Assembly (NCBI RefSeq): GCF_003259335.1
Contig: NZ_QLLL01000005.1
Location: 526,943-590,942, forward strand
DNA from: Chitinophaga skermanii
GTDB taxonomy: Bacteria; Bacteroidota; Bacteroidia; Chitinophagales; Chitinophagaceae
Direction: 5' to 3'
Length of the DNA: 64,000 bases
Under the pieces are notes generated by a model. That model made no database searches. It worked only from the letters and a program-made list of their open reading frames with translations, and was not told the origin of the DNA. Every line of letters starts with the position of its first letter. The first letter of the stretch is position 1. Positions 54,818 to 64,000 of this stretch are shown one piece after another. The position numbers and the translations under genes were made by a program.

Positions 54818-56137
54818 CTACACGAAGAGATCTAATATTAAAACCCCTAATAGGCCTACAACAGAAACAATCGTTTCCATCACCGTCCAAGTTTTAAAGG
54901 TTTGCTTTATACTTAAGTTGAAATATTCTTTAAACAACCAAAAGCCGCCATCGTTCACATGCGAGAACATTAAACTACCGGCGCCAATGGATAATACCAT
55001 TAATTCTGGAGAAGTACCGCTGGCAATTACTTGCGAATGTAAAATACCGATAGTTGTAATACCCGCTACCGTGGCCGAGCCAATACATACACGGATGATA
55101 GCAGCAATCATCCAACCAAGGATCAATGGAGAAATAGGCACTGTTTGTAACATGTTACCAATCTTATCATTAATACCCACATCGGTCATCATCTGCATAA
55201 ATACCCCCGAACCCGCGATAATTAACAGTACAGGTGCAATATTTTTAATCGATTCTTCGAGCGATTTCATCACCTTTTGCATGCTTTGACCACGGCGAAT
55301 ACCCAGTAAATACACCGCTGCTAATAATGATAAGAGCATGGCAATATTTGGTTCGCCAATGAAGCCGTTGATTTTAGCGATAACGGAATCTGCCGGTAAA
55401 TAAGGTTTGGCTACCGTGGTAACAGCCAATACAATAAGCGGCATAAGGCCGGCCAAGAGACTAATACCTAGGCTTGGTAATTCAATCGCAGGGCGAAGCT
55501 GTATATTCAGCATATTGTTAGAAGGATCGACCTGTATTTTCTTCAAAGTACCACTAAACACCGGCCCTGCTAGTACGATAGCTGGGATGGCCACGATTAA
55601 GCCGTACAACAATGTTTTACCAATATCTGCGTTTAACAAAGAGGCAATAGCTGTAGGGGAAGGATGTGGCGGTAGAAAGCCATGGGAAACGCTTAAGGCG
55701 GCAATCATAGGAATACCGATATACAAGAGGGGAAGGCGAGAGGTTATACCCGCGGCAAAGATGAGCGGAATAACCACCACGAAACCGGCGGTATAGAACA
55801 TGGGGATACCTACTAGCAAACCGGCAAAGGCCATCGCCCAACGAATGTTATTTACACCAAACAAGCGGATCATCGATTGTGTAATTTGTTGCGCCGCACC
55901 ACTGTCGGCCACCAATTTACCCAACATGGCACCAAAACCGAGAATCATTACCAAACCTCCAAGGGTTTTACCAAGGCCCGTTTGCAAGGATTTACTTAAG
56001 GTAGGCGTATCTAATCCACACGTTAAGCCGATAACGATACTCACAATAATGAACGATAGAAAGGTGTCGATCTTCGCCCATACAATCAATAATACAAGCA
56101 GTAATATAAAGCCGAGAATTGTAAGAATTAGCAGCAT
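54818..56137 (-). CDS. GntP-family gluconate/D-serine type symporter
   Basis: 439 residues with about 12 membrane segments. Family marks: VLGLTCGLDTPTLSKSL-like region (IVIGLTCGLDTPTLSKSLQ), GFLPPHPSPTAIA and CIGSATVAGITTIG. The GntP family includes gluconate importers and the D-serine permease DsdX. Its neighbours (D-amino-acid PLP enzyme, RidA, M19 dipeptidase) favour a D-amino acid over gluconate. First gene of the cluster, 87 bases before RidA. Confidence 0.88.
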   Translation of the reverse strand: MLLILTILGFILLLVLLIVWAKIDTFLSFIIVSIVIGLTCGLDTPTLSKSLQTGLGKTLGGLVMILGFGAMLGKLVADSGAAQQITQSMIRLFGVNNIRWAMAFAGLLVGIPMFYTAGFVVVIPLIFAAGITSRLPLLYIGIPMIAALSVSHGFLPPHPSPTAIASLLNADIGKTLLYGLIVAIPAIVLAGPVFSGTLKKIQVDPSNNMLNIQLRPAIELPSLGISLLAGLMPLIVLAVTTVAKPYLPADSVIAKINGFIGEPNIAMLLSLLAAVYLLGIRRGQSMQKVMKSLEESIKNIAPVLLIIAGSGVFMQMMTDVGINDKIGNMLQTVPISPLILGWMIAAIIRVCIGSATVAGITTIGILHSQVIASGTSPELMVLSIGAGSLMFSHVNDGGFWLFKEYFNLSIKQTFKTWTVMETIVSVVGLLGVLILDLFV

Positions 56138-56351
56138 ACCAGGAATTTATAAAGTCTTTAAGTGATAACCTTAAAGATAATAGTTGGGAATTTATAAAGC
56201 AACGCGAAATGCTTTGTTAAAATTATTTTCCTTTCCCCTACAAAGAAAAATAATTGTACCTTGACCGCCCGCTTTCATTTTTTTCAATCATATGAAGCGC
56301 GTCCATACCGGTAACCTTAACTATAAAAGACAGTAGATTAATAAGTGAACT

Positions 56352-57146
56352 ATGCGAAGAGTATTCCCGTTAGCAATTGTAGTGATGTGTGCGGTAGCCT
56401 GTAATAACGGCACTACCACGCCAACAACAGATTCCGCTGCGATCGCCGCCCAACACGAGGCCGACGATCGTAAAACACCCATTCTTTCCGAAAGAGTGGC
56501 CGGTTCCGTGAACGTATACGATGGTGTGAATGGTAAATTATTGTTTACGTTGCAAGATGATGTACCCGTTACCACCACCATTACAGAAAATGGCTGGTGC
56601 CAAATCGGTATCCATGCTTCATTAACAAACGAGGAAGCAACTAACCTGTTCATCGCGAAAGGTGCAGATATTAAAATAAATGATCAAGTTGCCGGGAAAG
56701 CCGAATCTAATTTAGAAGTAGGCTCCAGCGATGGTGAACTAACCGGGTATATTGAAGCGAAATACATTAAACGCGGTACTATTATCGAAAATTACTTGTC
56801 GAACCTGCTCCAAAGCAAAGGCAACAATAATATTACCAAGCAAGACCTTCAACCCTTTATTGCCAGCTACCAATTGCGCGAAACCGATGTATTGGGTACA
56901 AACTGGAAAACTTATGAGTATTACGACGATTGGATGACCGATGCTTCGGCTGGTTGGAGAATCTTACTCGTATTCAAAGGTGATAACTTGCTAGGCGTAG
57001 TACATTCGCGCGTAATGCACGTAAACGATAAAATAGATACCGCGCTGGAATTGGGCTACAATTTCCTCAATGTAAACAGCACCGATACTACGGCACTCAA
57101 TGATTTTGTTACACAGTTCAACGAGTTTATTGTGGGTGTAGATTGA
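56352..57146 (+). CDS. Unknown lipoprotein with an SH3-like segment
   Basis: 264 residues. Lipoprotein signal MRRVFPLAIVVMCAVACNNG, lipobox AVAC. Residues about 49-85 (VAGSVNVYDGVNGKLLFTLQDD...GWCQIGI) resemble a bacterial SH3 fold; the C-terminal half (about 140-264) is unrecognised. Divergent from the GntP gene and ended by a strong terminator. Confidence 0.65.
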   Translation: MRRVFPLAIVVMCAVACNNGTTTPTTDSAAIAAQHEADDRKTPILSERVAGSVNVYDGVNGKLLFTLQDDVPVTTTITENGWCQIGIHASLTNEEATNLFIAKGADIKINDQVAGKAESNLEVGSSDGELTGYIEAKYIKRGTIIENYLSNLLQSKGNNNITKQDLQPFIASYQLRETDVLGTNWKTYEYYDDWMTDASAGWRILLVFKGDNLLGVVHSRVMHVNDKIDTALELGYNFLNVNSTDTTALNDFVTQFNEFIVGVD

Positions 57147-57209
57147 TAGCACTGGATAAGTATATAGGAGTGCTTGTTGTAAAGCAGCAAGAACTTTTTT
57201 ATGGATACA

Positions 57210-57244
57210 AAAACGCCCTCTCTAGCAGCTAGAGAGGGCGTTTT
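57210..57244. terminator. Bidirectional terminator
   Basis: Perfect 16-bp stem (57210-57225 with 57229-57244), 3-base loop, between the lipoprotein and the convergent M1 aminopeptidase genes. Confidence 0.92.
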
Positions 57245-57265
57245 CAGTTGTGCGAACAAGATCGA

Positions 57266-59830
57266 CTAGTTTTCTTTCGCAGGCGCTTTTAACGCTGTGA
57301 TTGTTTTTTGTAAGTAATCGATTTGTGTTTGTAAATCTTTCGCTAAAGATGGATTATCTGCAGCAGCAGCAATTGCTTCTTTTTTCTTCGTAACAACTGT
57401 TTCGAAAGAACGAACGAAGTAAGCATTCAAGTTTGGATTCTTGTACTCATCTGCCATCGCTTTAATTTGATCTACACCTTTCGTGAAGAAAGCAGTGCTT
57501 TTCGTTTGGCTCAACAAAGTGATGTACTGGATCGACATTTGGAATTTATCTTGACCAGAAGCCTCATCAAATTTATCAGCGAAGAATTTGTAATCGGCAT
57601 CATTGCCATTCTTCACATATACAGAAGCAACCGCAGCAGATAAGGCACCTTTCATGTCTTTCTCCATTGATTTTGCAATAGGATACGCTTTCTTCAAATC
57701 GATATCAGCCAAAGCATTCAAAGCAGTACCGGCTACCAAGTAAGATTTATCTGAAATAGCTTTTTCGAAGATCGCAGCATTTGATGCATCTTTCAATTTC
57801 GCTAATTGTTTAATAGCAGCAGAACGTACTAATGAGCTTGGATCGTTTGTAGCTAATGTTTTCAATTTAGCTTCTGTGGCAGCTTTAACATCAGCATTAT
57901 CTAATTTCAAACCATTAATGACCATCGCACGCAAACCGAAGAATTTATCGTTCAACGCACCGGCCAAAGCATTCAAGGCTTCTTTGTTCGCTGTTTGTTG
58001 TTTCAATAACACTTCAATCGCTTCCCTACGATCTAAGTAATTGGGCGCTTTTGATAATTGGAAGATGTACGTTTCTAAATCGCGGCGATCTGTTTTAGTA
58101 GCTAACAATACTTTGTCGGCATCTACGTTTACGAAGCTTGGGCGCGTGTTGTAGTTGAAAGTAAATGTATCTACTTTGTTTTCAACCGTTACTTTATGAC
58201 GCACCTTGTTGTTGCCTTCATAAATATCGATCGCCATTGGCAAGCGGTAAACTTTGTCGGCCTTCTGCGTTTGTGCAACAATTACTTGCACCGTTTTCTT
58301 CGCATCGTCGTACACATAGTTAATATCTAAGGTTGGGAAACCACCGCTGAAATACCATTGGTTCCAGAACCAGTTCAAGTCTTCACCTGTCACATCTTCA
58401 AATGCTAAACGCAATTGGTGTGCTTCACCTGTTTTAAAGGCGTTGGTGGTAAGATATTTATTCAACGATTTGAAGAACGCGCTATCGCCTACGTAATTGC
58501 GCAACATGTTCAAAATACGGCCACCTTTTTGGTAAGTAACAGCATCGAACACATCTTCTTTATCGTGGTAATGGAAACGAACCAGGTGTAAATTCGGCTT
58601 ATAAGCCTCTTGGTTCATGTAGCCTTGCATGGATTTGTAGTGATGATCATCGGCCATATCCTTACCGAATTTGTGTTCGAACCACAAATACTCAGAATAA
58701 TCAGCGAATGATTCGTTCACCGTTAAGTTAGACCATGATTCAGCTGTAACGTAATCGCCAAACCATTGGTGGAACAATTCGTGTGCAATTACCGACTCAA
58801 CCGTCATATCATGATCGTCTAACAATTCACGGTCAGTTTTCTGTACGAAATCGCCGTGTAAAGTAGCGGTTGTATTCTCCATTGCGCCAGAAACATAGTC
58901 TTTCGCTGTGATTTGAGAATATTTCACCCAAGGGTAATCTACACCGGTAGCTTTAGAAAAGAACGTCAACATTTCAGGTGTATTACCAAAAATGGCTTTC
59001 GCATGTGGCGCATATTCTTTTTCTACATAGTAGTTTACCTCTTTACCGCGCCAGGTATCTTTTGTAATAGCATACTCACCGATTGCCATCATAAATAAAT
59101 ATGGGGCATGCGGAAGATCCATTTTCCATACGTCGGTACGGGTACCGTCGGTGTTTTTAGTGGATTTAATCAACTTACCGTTAGAAAGCGTTGTGTATTT
59201 GTTTTCAACGGTCATCGCAATTTCTTGCGTAGTTTTTTGGTTCGGGCGGTCGATGGTTGGGAACCATGCGGAAGATCCTTCTGTTTCGCCTTGTGTCCAG
59301 ATTTGGATCGGTTTCTTAGGATCTTTGCCGTCGGGGTTGATGAAATAAAGACCTTTTGCATCGTTAATAGCCGCGCTACCTTGTACTTTTAGCTCATCGG
59401 GTTTCGCGGTGTAGTCGATGTAAATGGTGTAAGATTCTTTGTTGGTAAAGGTTCTGCCGAGGTTAATCAACAAATTCCAGCCGTCGTACTTGTACTTTAA
59501 AGGCGTTTTTTTACCGGCTGTTACAATCGCTACTTCTTTAATATCCATGCCTTTAGCATCTAAGTTTAAAGAATCGGTAGCGTAAAAATGAGGTTTCAGG
59601 GTAATCCATGCCTTTCCATAAAGGTAGCGTTTAGCATAGTCGAAACGTACATCTAGCTTGGTGTTAACGAGGTCGTTGATTTTGGTTGCCGAAGCTCTGT
59701 AGATCTTAAGCGCCGGGTCTGCATCTGCTTCTTTCGTTTGCGCTGTAGCCACCTGCGGGATGATGCTCACACCCGCCATAGTAGCTGCAACGAGGAAACT
59801 TAGCAGTCTTTTACTTGGTAATTGATCCAT
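57266..59830 (-). CDS. M1-family aminopeptidase with HEAT-like C-terminal part
   Basis: About 854 residues from ATG 59830 (MDQLPSKRLLSFLVAATMAGVSIIPQVATAQ, a signal peptide); the longer start at 59950 adds 40 non-signal residues and reaches into the next promoter. Substrate motif GAMENTT, zinc motif HELFHQW with the downstream NESFADY Glu. Residues about 600-820 are helical repeats (APNYLDRREAIEVLLKQQ, SSLVRSAAIKQLAKL) of the HEAT type. Exported zinc aminopeptidase for peptide use. Confidence 0.93.
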   Translation of the reverse strand: MDQLPSKRLLSFLVAATMAGVSIIPQVATAQTKEADADPALKIYRASATKINDLVNTKLDVRFDYAKRYLYGKAWITLKPHFYATDSLNLDAKGMDIKEVAIVTAGKKTPLKYKYDGWNLLINLGRTFTNKESYTIYIDYTAKPDELKVQGSAAINDAKGLYFINPDGKDPKKPIQIWTQGETEGSSAWFPTIDRPNQKTTQEIAMTVENKYTTLSNGKLIKSTKNTDGTRTDVWKMDLPHAPYLFMMAIGEYAITKDTWRGKEVNYYVEKEYAPHAKAIFGNTPEMLTFFSKATGVDYPWVKYSQITAKDYVSGAMENTTATLHGDFVQKTDRELLDDHDMTVESVIAHELFHQWFGDYVTAESWSNLTVNESFADYSEYLWFEHKFGKDMADDHHYKSMQGYMNQEAYKPNLHLVRFHYHDKEDVFDAVTYQKGGRILNMLRNYVGDSAFFKSLNKYLTTNAFKTGEAHQLRLAFEDVTGEDLNWFWNQWYFSGGFPTLDINYVYDDAKKTVQVIVAQTQKADKVYRLPMAIDIYEGNNKVRHKVTVENKVDTFTFNYNTRPSFVNVDADKVLLATKTDRRDLETYIFQLSKAPNYLDRREAIEVLLKQQTANKEALNALAGALNDKFFGLRAMVINGLKLDNADVKAATEAKLKTLATNDPSSLVRSAAIKQLAKLKDASNAAIFEKAISDKSYLVAGTALNALADIDLKKAYPIAKSMEKDMKGALSAAVASVYVKNGNDADYKFFADKFDEASGQDKFQMSIQYITLLSQTKSTAFFTKGVDQIKAMADEYKNPNLNAYFVRSFETVVTKKKEAIAAAADNPSLAKDLQTQIDYLQKTITALKAPAKEN

Positions 59831-59925
59831 GAATGTTGTTTTAATCAAAAATAAAGGGTCGCCTATTACGACGGAGGTCAAATTTAAACAAATGGCCCAA
59901 AATGATCGCAAGCGGTTAAAATTGT

Positions 59926-59933
59926 TATTTTTG
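59926..59933 (+). promoter_or_regulatory. Candidate -7 element of the biotin carrier gene
   Basis: TATTTTTG, an exact TAnnTTTG, ending 21 bases before the ATG at 59955. No clear -33 TTTG. Confidence 0.4.
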
Positions 59934-59954
59934 TGAGAATAGCAATACATCCAT

Positions 59955-60479
59955 ATGATAAAAGCAACTGTGAATGGTCAAACACCGGTAGAGGTGGAAT
60001 TCTCTAAAACCCCATCCAGCAATGGGTTCCAGCAAAAGGTGAATGTGAACGGGCAACCCGTAGCTTGGGGTACCGAAACCCTGCCTTCAGGAAGTTTTAG
60101 CGTTTTAATGGGCGATCAAAGTTTTGTAGCACAAGTGGTTAAGGTGGATAAAGAGGCGAAACAAGTGACTGTTCAGATCGATAATAAATTATATGAAGTA
60201 GGTATAGAAGAGCCTATGGACCGTTTACTTACCGCAATGGGTATCAAAGACGCCATGGCGAAAAAAGTAAACGATATCAAAGCGCCTATGCCGGGCCTAG
60301 TATTAAAAGTACTGGTATCGGCAGGTCAACAAATTAAAAAGGGCGACCCTGTATTAATATTAGAAGCCATGAAAATGGAGAACGTTTTCAAGGCTACAAG
60401 TGATGCAACAGTGAAAGAAATTAAAGTAACCGAACGTACGGCCGTAGAAAAAGGAGAGGTTTTGATCGTGCTGGAATAA
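59955..60479 (+). CDS. Biotin carboxyl carrier domain protein
   Basis: 174 residues. The C-terminal biotinyl domain has PMPGLVLKVLV and EAMKMEN with biotin-accepting K140. The N-terminal part (about 1-100) is less conserved, like the carrier subunits of acyl-CoA carboxylases that have separate carboxylase and transferase chains. No partner carboxylase gene is adjacent, so it must work with subunits encoded elsewhere. Confidence 0.85.
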   Translation: MIKATVNGQTPVEVEFSKTPSSNGFQQKVNVNGQPVAWGTETLPSGSFSVLMGDQSFVAQVVKVDKEAKQVTVQIDNKLYEVGIEEPMDRLLTAMGIKDAMAKKVNDIKAPMPGLVLKVLVSAGQQIKKGDPVLILEAMKMENVFKATSDATVKEIKVTERTAVEKGEVLIVLE

Positions 60480-60515
60480 TATTTGCAACAATAGCTATAT
60501 AGGACAGAATTCATT

Positions 60516-62129
60516 ATGCATTTATACTGGAAAAAAATATCATATCTTTTTCTATGCCTACTTATAGGCATGAAGTTGGCCGCCCAAGATCCATCGTATT
60601 ACATCTATATTCAAAGTGAACGTAACCAGCCGTTTTATGTGAAGTACGAAGGAAAGGTGATCAGCTCTTCTGTGAAGGGCTATTTAATCCTTTCCAAGAT
60701 CCCGCAGGGCGACGTACCCGTTACAATCGGTTTCCCGAAAAACGAGGTACCCGAGCAACAATTCACGATCAACTTACAAGGCTCCCGCGATAGAGGCTAC
60801 TTGCTGAAAAATACAGGCGAGAAGGAATTCTCGTTGTACGACCTGCAAACCTTTGGTGTAGTAAAAGCCGGTTCTAAGCATAAAAAAGCCGAAAAGCCGG
60901 TAGAAGAAGAAACCGCGCTCGCACAAAATACAGCTGCTAGTACTACGGAAAACGTGGAGCAAGTAGTAGAGAAAACAGCGGAAAAGGCTACTACAACAGC
61001 AGAAGAGGTGGGTACTGCTGCTACCGAAACCGCGAAAGCGGCCGAAGCAGTGGTAGTTCCTGTGGTAACGCCGCCTGCACCTGCGAAAAAACAAGGCACA
61101 AAGTTCTCAGATGCGTTGGATAAAGTAGTACACGACGATCGTCCTTATGAAGAATTTAGTGCTTTGCCCGATTCTTCTGCCAAGGTAGATAGCGCCGCCA
61201 CAGTAAAAAAAGCCGTAGAAAAGAAATCTACAAAGCCTAAAACACCAAAAGCGCCCCTATCTGATGAAGAGCAACAGCTATTAGCTTCCGTAATGGAAGA
61301 TGAAAAAGCAGCTGCTGCAACAGAAGCCGCTAAGGATGCGGAAGCGGCTGCAAAAGCCGAGGCTGCTGCTAAAGAAGAACGCGCTGCCGAGTTAGCTAAG
61401 AATGCAGAATTGGAAAAAGAGAAAGCGGCAAAAGCTGCTGAAGCCGATGTAGCAAAACCTTACGAAACAGTAGGAACAACGTCGGAAGAAGCAAAAGAGG
61501 TGAGTGGAGAAGAGAAATCGGTGAAGAAAGAGAAGAAAACGAAAAAGAAACGCCCTACCGAGGAACCCGATTTCATTGAGTTCGGGGAGGAGAAAGCCAC
61601 TGCGAAGCCTGTTAAAGAAGTGGCAGTAGCTTCAGAAGAGGTAGCTGTTCCGGTAGAAAAACCAGCTAAGAAAAAGAAGAAAAGAGAAGATAAGCCGGTA
61701 GAAGTAGAAAGCATGGGAGATGGTAATATCGTAACGGATACTGGAGAAGTAGTGACAACCGAAACCGTAAAAGAAGCAGAAAAGACAGATAAGAAAAAGA
61801 AAAATACGGCAGATGATGTACGCATGATCAACTCCGATTGCCAAAACCTTTTGGCAGGTGAAGATTTGAGAAAGCTAGTGCGTAAGATGTCGGGTGCGAA
61901 GAAAGAAGCAGATATGGTGGATGTTTTCAAAAAGAACACCCGTAATGTATGTGTATCTACAGAACAAGTGCGCACTTTGGCCCAGTTGTTCACCAGCGAT
62001 GATACCCGCTATAGCTTCTTAGACGCGGCGTATCCTAGAACTTTCGACTCGGAAAACTTTAAATCATTAGGTAATATATTGTCAGACGATTATTATATCG
62101 GCCGCTTCAAAGCCTTGGTGAGGAAATAA
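60516..62129 (+). CDS. Secreted DUF4476 protein with Ala/Lys/Glu-rich middle
   Basis: 537 residues. Signal peptide MHLYWKKISYLFLCLLIGMKLAAQ, a folded N-terminal part (about 25-115), a long A/K/E-rich low-complexity linker (about 120-430, e.g. KAAAATEAAKDAEAAAKAEA) and a C-terminal DUF4476 domain (about 434-537: RMINSDCQNLLAGEDLRKLVRK, YSFLDAAYPRTFDSENFKSL). DUF4476 has no known role. The charged linker could span the periplasm. Comes 36 bases after the carrier-protein gene. Confidence 0.75.
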   Translation: MHLYWKKISYLFLCLLIGMKLAAQDPSYYIYIQSERNQPFYVKYEGKVISSSVKGYLILSKIPQGDVPVTIGFPKNEVPEQQFTINLQGSRDRGYLLKNTGEKEFSLYDLQTFGVVKAGSKHKKAEKPVEEETALAQNTAASTTENVEQVVEKTAEKATTTAEEVGTAATETAKAAEAVVVPVVTPPAPAKKQGTKFSDALDKVVHDDRPYEEFSALPDSSAKVDSAATVKKAVEKKSTKPKTPKAPLSDEEQQLLASVMEDEKAAAATEAAKDAEAAAKAEAAAKEERAAELAKNAELEKEKAAKAAEADVAKPYETVGTTSEEAKEVSGEEKSVKKEKKTKKKRPTEEPDFIEFGEEKATAKPVKEVAVASEEVAVPVEKPAKKKKKREDKPVEVESMGDGNIVTDTGEVVTTETVKEAEKTDKKKKNTADDVRMINSDCQNLLAGEDLRKLVRKMSGAKKEADMVDVFKKNTRNVCVSTEQVRTLAQLFTSDDTRYSFLDAAYPRTFDSENFKSLGNILSDDYYIGRFKALVRK

Positions 62130-62158
62130 ACGTAGAGAGATCATATAATAAGATATAG

Positions 62159-62185
62159 AAAGTCCCGGCCATGTGCCGGGACTTT
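62159..62185 (+). terminator. Terminator after the DUF4476 gene
   Basis: 11-bp stem AAAGTCCCGGC/GCCGGGACTTT (62159-62169 with 62175-62185), then T-rich sequence just upstream of truA. Confidence 0.85.
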
Positions 62186-62209
62186 TATTTTTTACTAATT
62201 TCGCGCACT

Positions 62210-62965
62210 ATGGCGAGGTATTTTATAGATGTGGCCTATATGGGGGCGAAGTATAATGGGTTTCAAGTGCAAGACACGGGACTGTCTATTCAAGGAGAAA
62301 TAGACAAGGCTTTGTCGACCTTGGCACGTACCACCATTCAAACTACGGGCTCGAGTCGTACAGATGCAGGCGTGCATGCCAAGCAGAACTTCTTGCATTT
62401 TGATTTTGAAGGGGAATTGAATCCGCAGCTAACCTATAAGATGAATGCTTTGTTACCGCGCGACATTGTGGTGAACAACTTCTTCAAAGTTGATGACGAA
62501 GCCCATAGTCGTTTTGCCGCTACCAGCCGTGCATATGAATACACGCTCTTTACGTATAAAGACCCTTTCTTCCAGGATCGTGGTTATTATTTCCCTTATA
62601 AAGTAGACATTGATTTACTGCAAGCAGCCGCTACAATATTGATGCAGCATACGAACTTTGAAACCTTTTCGAAGCGCAACACGCAGGTGCATACCTTTAA
62701 TTGCACCATTCTGCACTCTTACTGGGAGCAAAACGATCAGCATTTAAAATACTATGTAAAAGGCAACCGCTTCTTACGGGGCATGGTGCGGGGCTTAGTG
62801 GGAACAATGCTGCGCGTGGGTAGAGGTAGGTTAACATTGGAGCAATTTGAAGAAGTGATATTGAGTAGGGATTGTTCGAATGCAGATTTCGCCGTACCGC
62901 CACAAGGATTATGCTTAATGGAAGTAGCTTACCCGGCAGATTTGGTAATGGAGAAGGTATTTTAA
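62210..62965 (+). CDS. truA: tRNA pseudouridine(38-40) synthase
   Basis: About 251 residues from ATG 62210 (MARYFIDVAYMGAKYNGFQVQ); the in-frame ATG at 62171 lies inside the preceding terminator hairpin. Catalytic D52 in GSSRTDAGVHA. Other TruA marks: ALLPRDIVV, RAYEYTLFT and FLRGMVRGLVGTMLRVG. Isomerises U38-40 in tRNA anticodon arms. Confidence 0.95.
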   Translation: MARYFIDVAYMGAKYNGFQVQDTGLSIQGEIDKALSTLARTTIQTTGSSRTDAGVHAKQNFLHFDFEGELNPQLTYKMNALLPRDIVVNNFFKVDDEAHSRFAATSRAYEYTLFTYKDPFFQDRGYYFPYKVDIDLLQAAATILMQHTNFETFSKRNTQVHTFNCTILHSYWEQNDQHLKYYVKGNRFLRGMVRGLVGTMLRVGRGRLTLEQFEEVILSRDCSNADFAVPPQGLCLMEVAYPADLVMEKVF

Positions 62966-63375
62966 GGTAGTGAATGGGGGAGTTGATATGTATTGAAGGC
63001 TCAATGGGTTATATTATACGAGTAATATATCCACATATTTGTTGAATGTTCTTCCAATGTTATCCCAAATATGTTCATAATATAGGGCATCAATTAGCGG
63101 AGTATGAACACAGTTACTAGTATATAATATTATAAAGGGATGTTGCTACAGGTATATAGTATATAATGAGATAGCTTTTGATAAGGAATGAAAGCGTACG
63201 AATGCGTGGCATATGTAGTAATAAAAAGAGCATTGATTGATTAAAACTTCGTGTATTCTTCACCGTTAGCAGTATAATTCAAGCAGAATCTATACATCAT
63301 TCGAAAAAACTTATCTTCTGGAATTAGCCACCACGGCCATTTTGAAAAATAATCTTCCATAAAACTCAAAATATA

Positions 63376-63406
63376 TTTGGCTGTAACGAAAACTTCCCTA
63401 CCTTTG
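63376..63406 (+). promoter_or_regulatory. rRNA promoter P1
   Basis: TTTG (63376-63379), 19-base spacer, TACCTTTG (63399-63406): a perfect Bacteroidota sigma-70-type promoter about 440 bases before 16S. Confidence 0.75.
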
Positions 63407-63439
63407 CATCCCGCTTTGATAGAAAGCACGCATACAACA

Positions 63440-63447
63440 GCTCTTTA
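63440..63447 (+). promoter_or_regulatory. Possible boxA antitermination site
   Basis: GCTCTTTA, matching the core of the E. coli rRNA boxA, located shortly after P1. Only one short match, so tentative. Confidence 0.3.
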
Positions 63448-63565
63448 CGACGATATTTTCCTTTTATTTTTATGACGAATACAAAAGCTTGCAACGCAGG
63501 CTGGGTAAAGGTTTCAAGAAGTTTTACTTTTGAAAAATGAGTTCGAAAAAATAATAAAAATAAAA

Positions 63566-63596
63566 TTTGGAAGTGATAAAAAGTTTACTACCTTTG
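63566..63596 (+). promoter_or_regulatory. rRNA promoter P2
   Basis: TTTG (63566-63569), 19-base spacer, TACCTTTG (63589-63596), same layout as P1 and 190 bases downstream, about 247 bases before 16S. Confidence 0.75.
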
Positions 63597-63842
63597 CACT
63601 CCCAATCAAACGGAAAACAGTTCTTAAAATAACGATCAAGTGTAGCGCAAGGCTTACAGGTTCGCAACCTAAACACTCGCAAATTTGGTTCAAAAGTGAA
63701 CCGAACAAGATCTTTGAAAGTTTGGAAACAACAGCATCGATCTTTACGCAAGTAGAGATCAAAATAACAGGTAATGTTAGCGAAAAACATTAATTGACAC
63801 GTCTAATTACGAGAGTAATTAGCCAGTTCAAACAACTTCTTT

Positions 63843-64000
<158 letters not shown>

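Noticed and set aside
63241..63429. 62-codon minus-strand frame upstream of 16S
   Set aside because: It covers rRNA promoter P1 and has no recognisable family.
63530..63793. 87-codon plus-strand frame in the rRNA leader
   Set aside because: It overlaps promoter P2 and the pre-16S leader; lysine-rich by base composition only.

Overview
The window comes from a Bacteroidota chromosome, most likely Chitinophagales/Chitinophagaceae. The evidence is the 16S rRNA start at the right edge (its 5' variable region reads like Chitinophaga relatives), promoters of the TTTG-N19-TAnnTTTG type, weak or absent Shine-Dalgarno sites, and family content such as OMP_b-brl_3 barrels, LytS-type sensors with Reg_prop propellers, DUF4476 and DUF1835. 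This placement is read by eye, without a database search.

Left part (1-22.2 kb): a truncated cation:proton antiporter, an S4-domain Hsp15-like protein, lysA, a large GAF protein, and a two-gene operon of a SdiA-regulated-type lipoprotein plus a very large phosphoesterase/outer-membrane-barrel fusion. Next is an operon starting with an HD-phosphohydrolase/Pycsar-effector-type membrane protein that overlaps ppk1 by one base, followed by a thioredoxin-like protein, a DUF4442 protein and a beta-CASP nuclease. Then come an orphan LytS-type sensor kinase, a dicarboxylate symporter and an S10 peptidase.

Middle part (22.2-43.3 kb): a WYL regulator, a decayed gene and a slipin with five tandem N-terminal repeats form one locus. 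Two copies of the palindrome TACGCA-N7-TGCGTA lie in front of the WYL gene and in front of the decayed gene/slipin, so a shared regulon is likely. A nitrite island follows: nirB-nirD-porin-FNT on the minus strand, divergent from cobA and a Crp/Fnr regulator with a cysteine cluster; the divergent spacer holds an FNR-like palindrome. Then come an outer-membrane barrel protein, a TetR regulator, a GH130 enzyme fused to a response-regulator receiver domain, a serine hydrolase, and an accessory patch: a frameshifted unknown gene, an unknown membrane protein, a Fic protein with a degenerate active site and a wrecked AAA ATPase, ending at two identical tRNA-Glu genes.

Right part (43.4-64 kb): gapA and pgk, then about 1 kb without genes that carries phased 11-bp and 10-bp tandem repeats and a possible structured RNA. 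Next are an M20 dipeptidase, a receiver-only response regulator, a LemA-TPM-TPM-DUF1835 group, and a four-gene cluster (GntP-family transporter, RidA, D-serine-dehydratase/D-threonine-aldolase-like enzyme, M19 dipeptidase) that fits D-amino-acid use. The window closes with a lipoprotein, an M1 aminopeptidase, a biotin carrier protein, a DUF4476 protein, truA and an rRNA operon driven by two near-identical tandem promoters.

The most unusual items are the WYL/slipin locus with its paired palindromes, the phosphoesterase/kinase-like/barrel fusion, the GH130-receiver fusion, the orphan HD-Pycsar-type protein joined to ppk1, and the 10/11-bp phased repeats after pgk.
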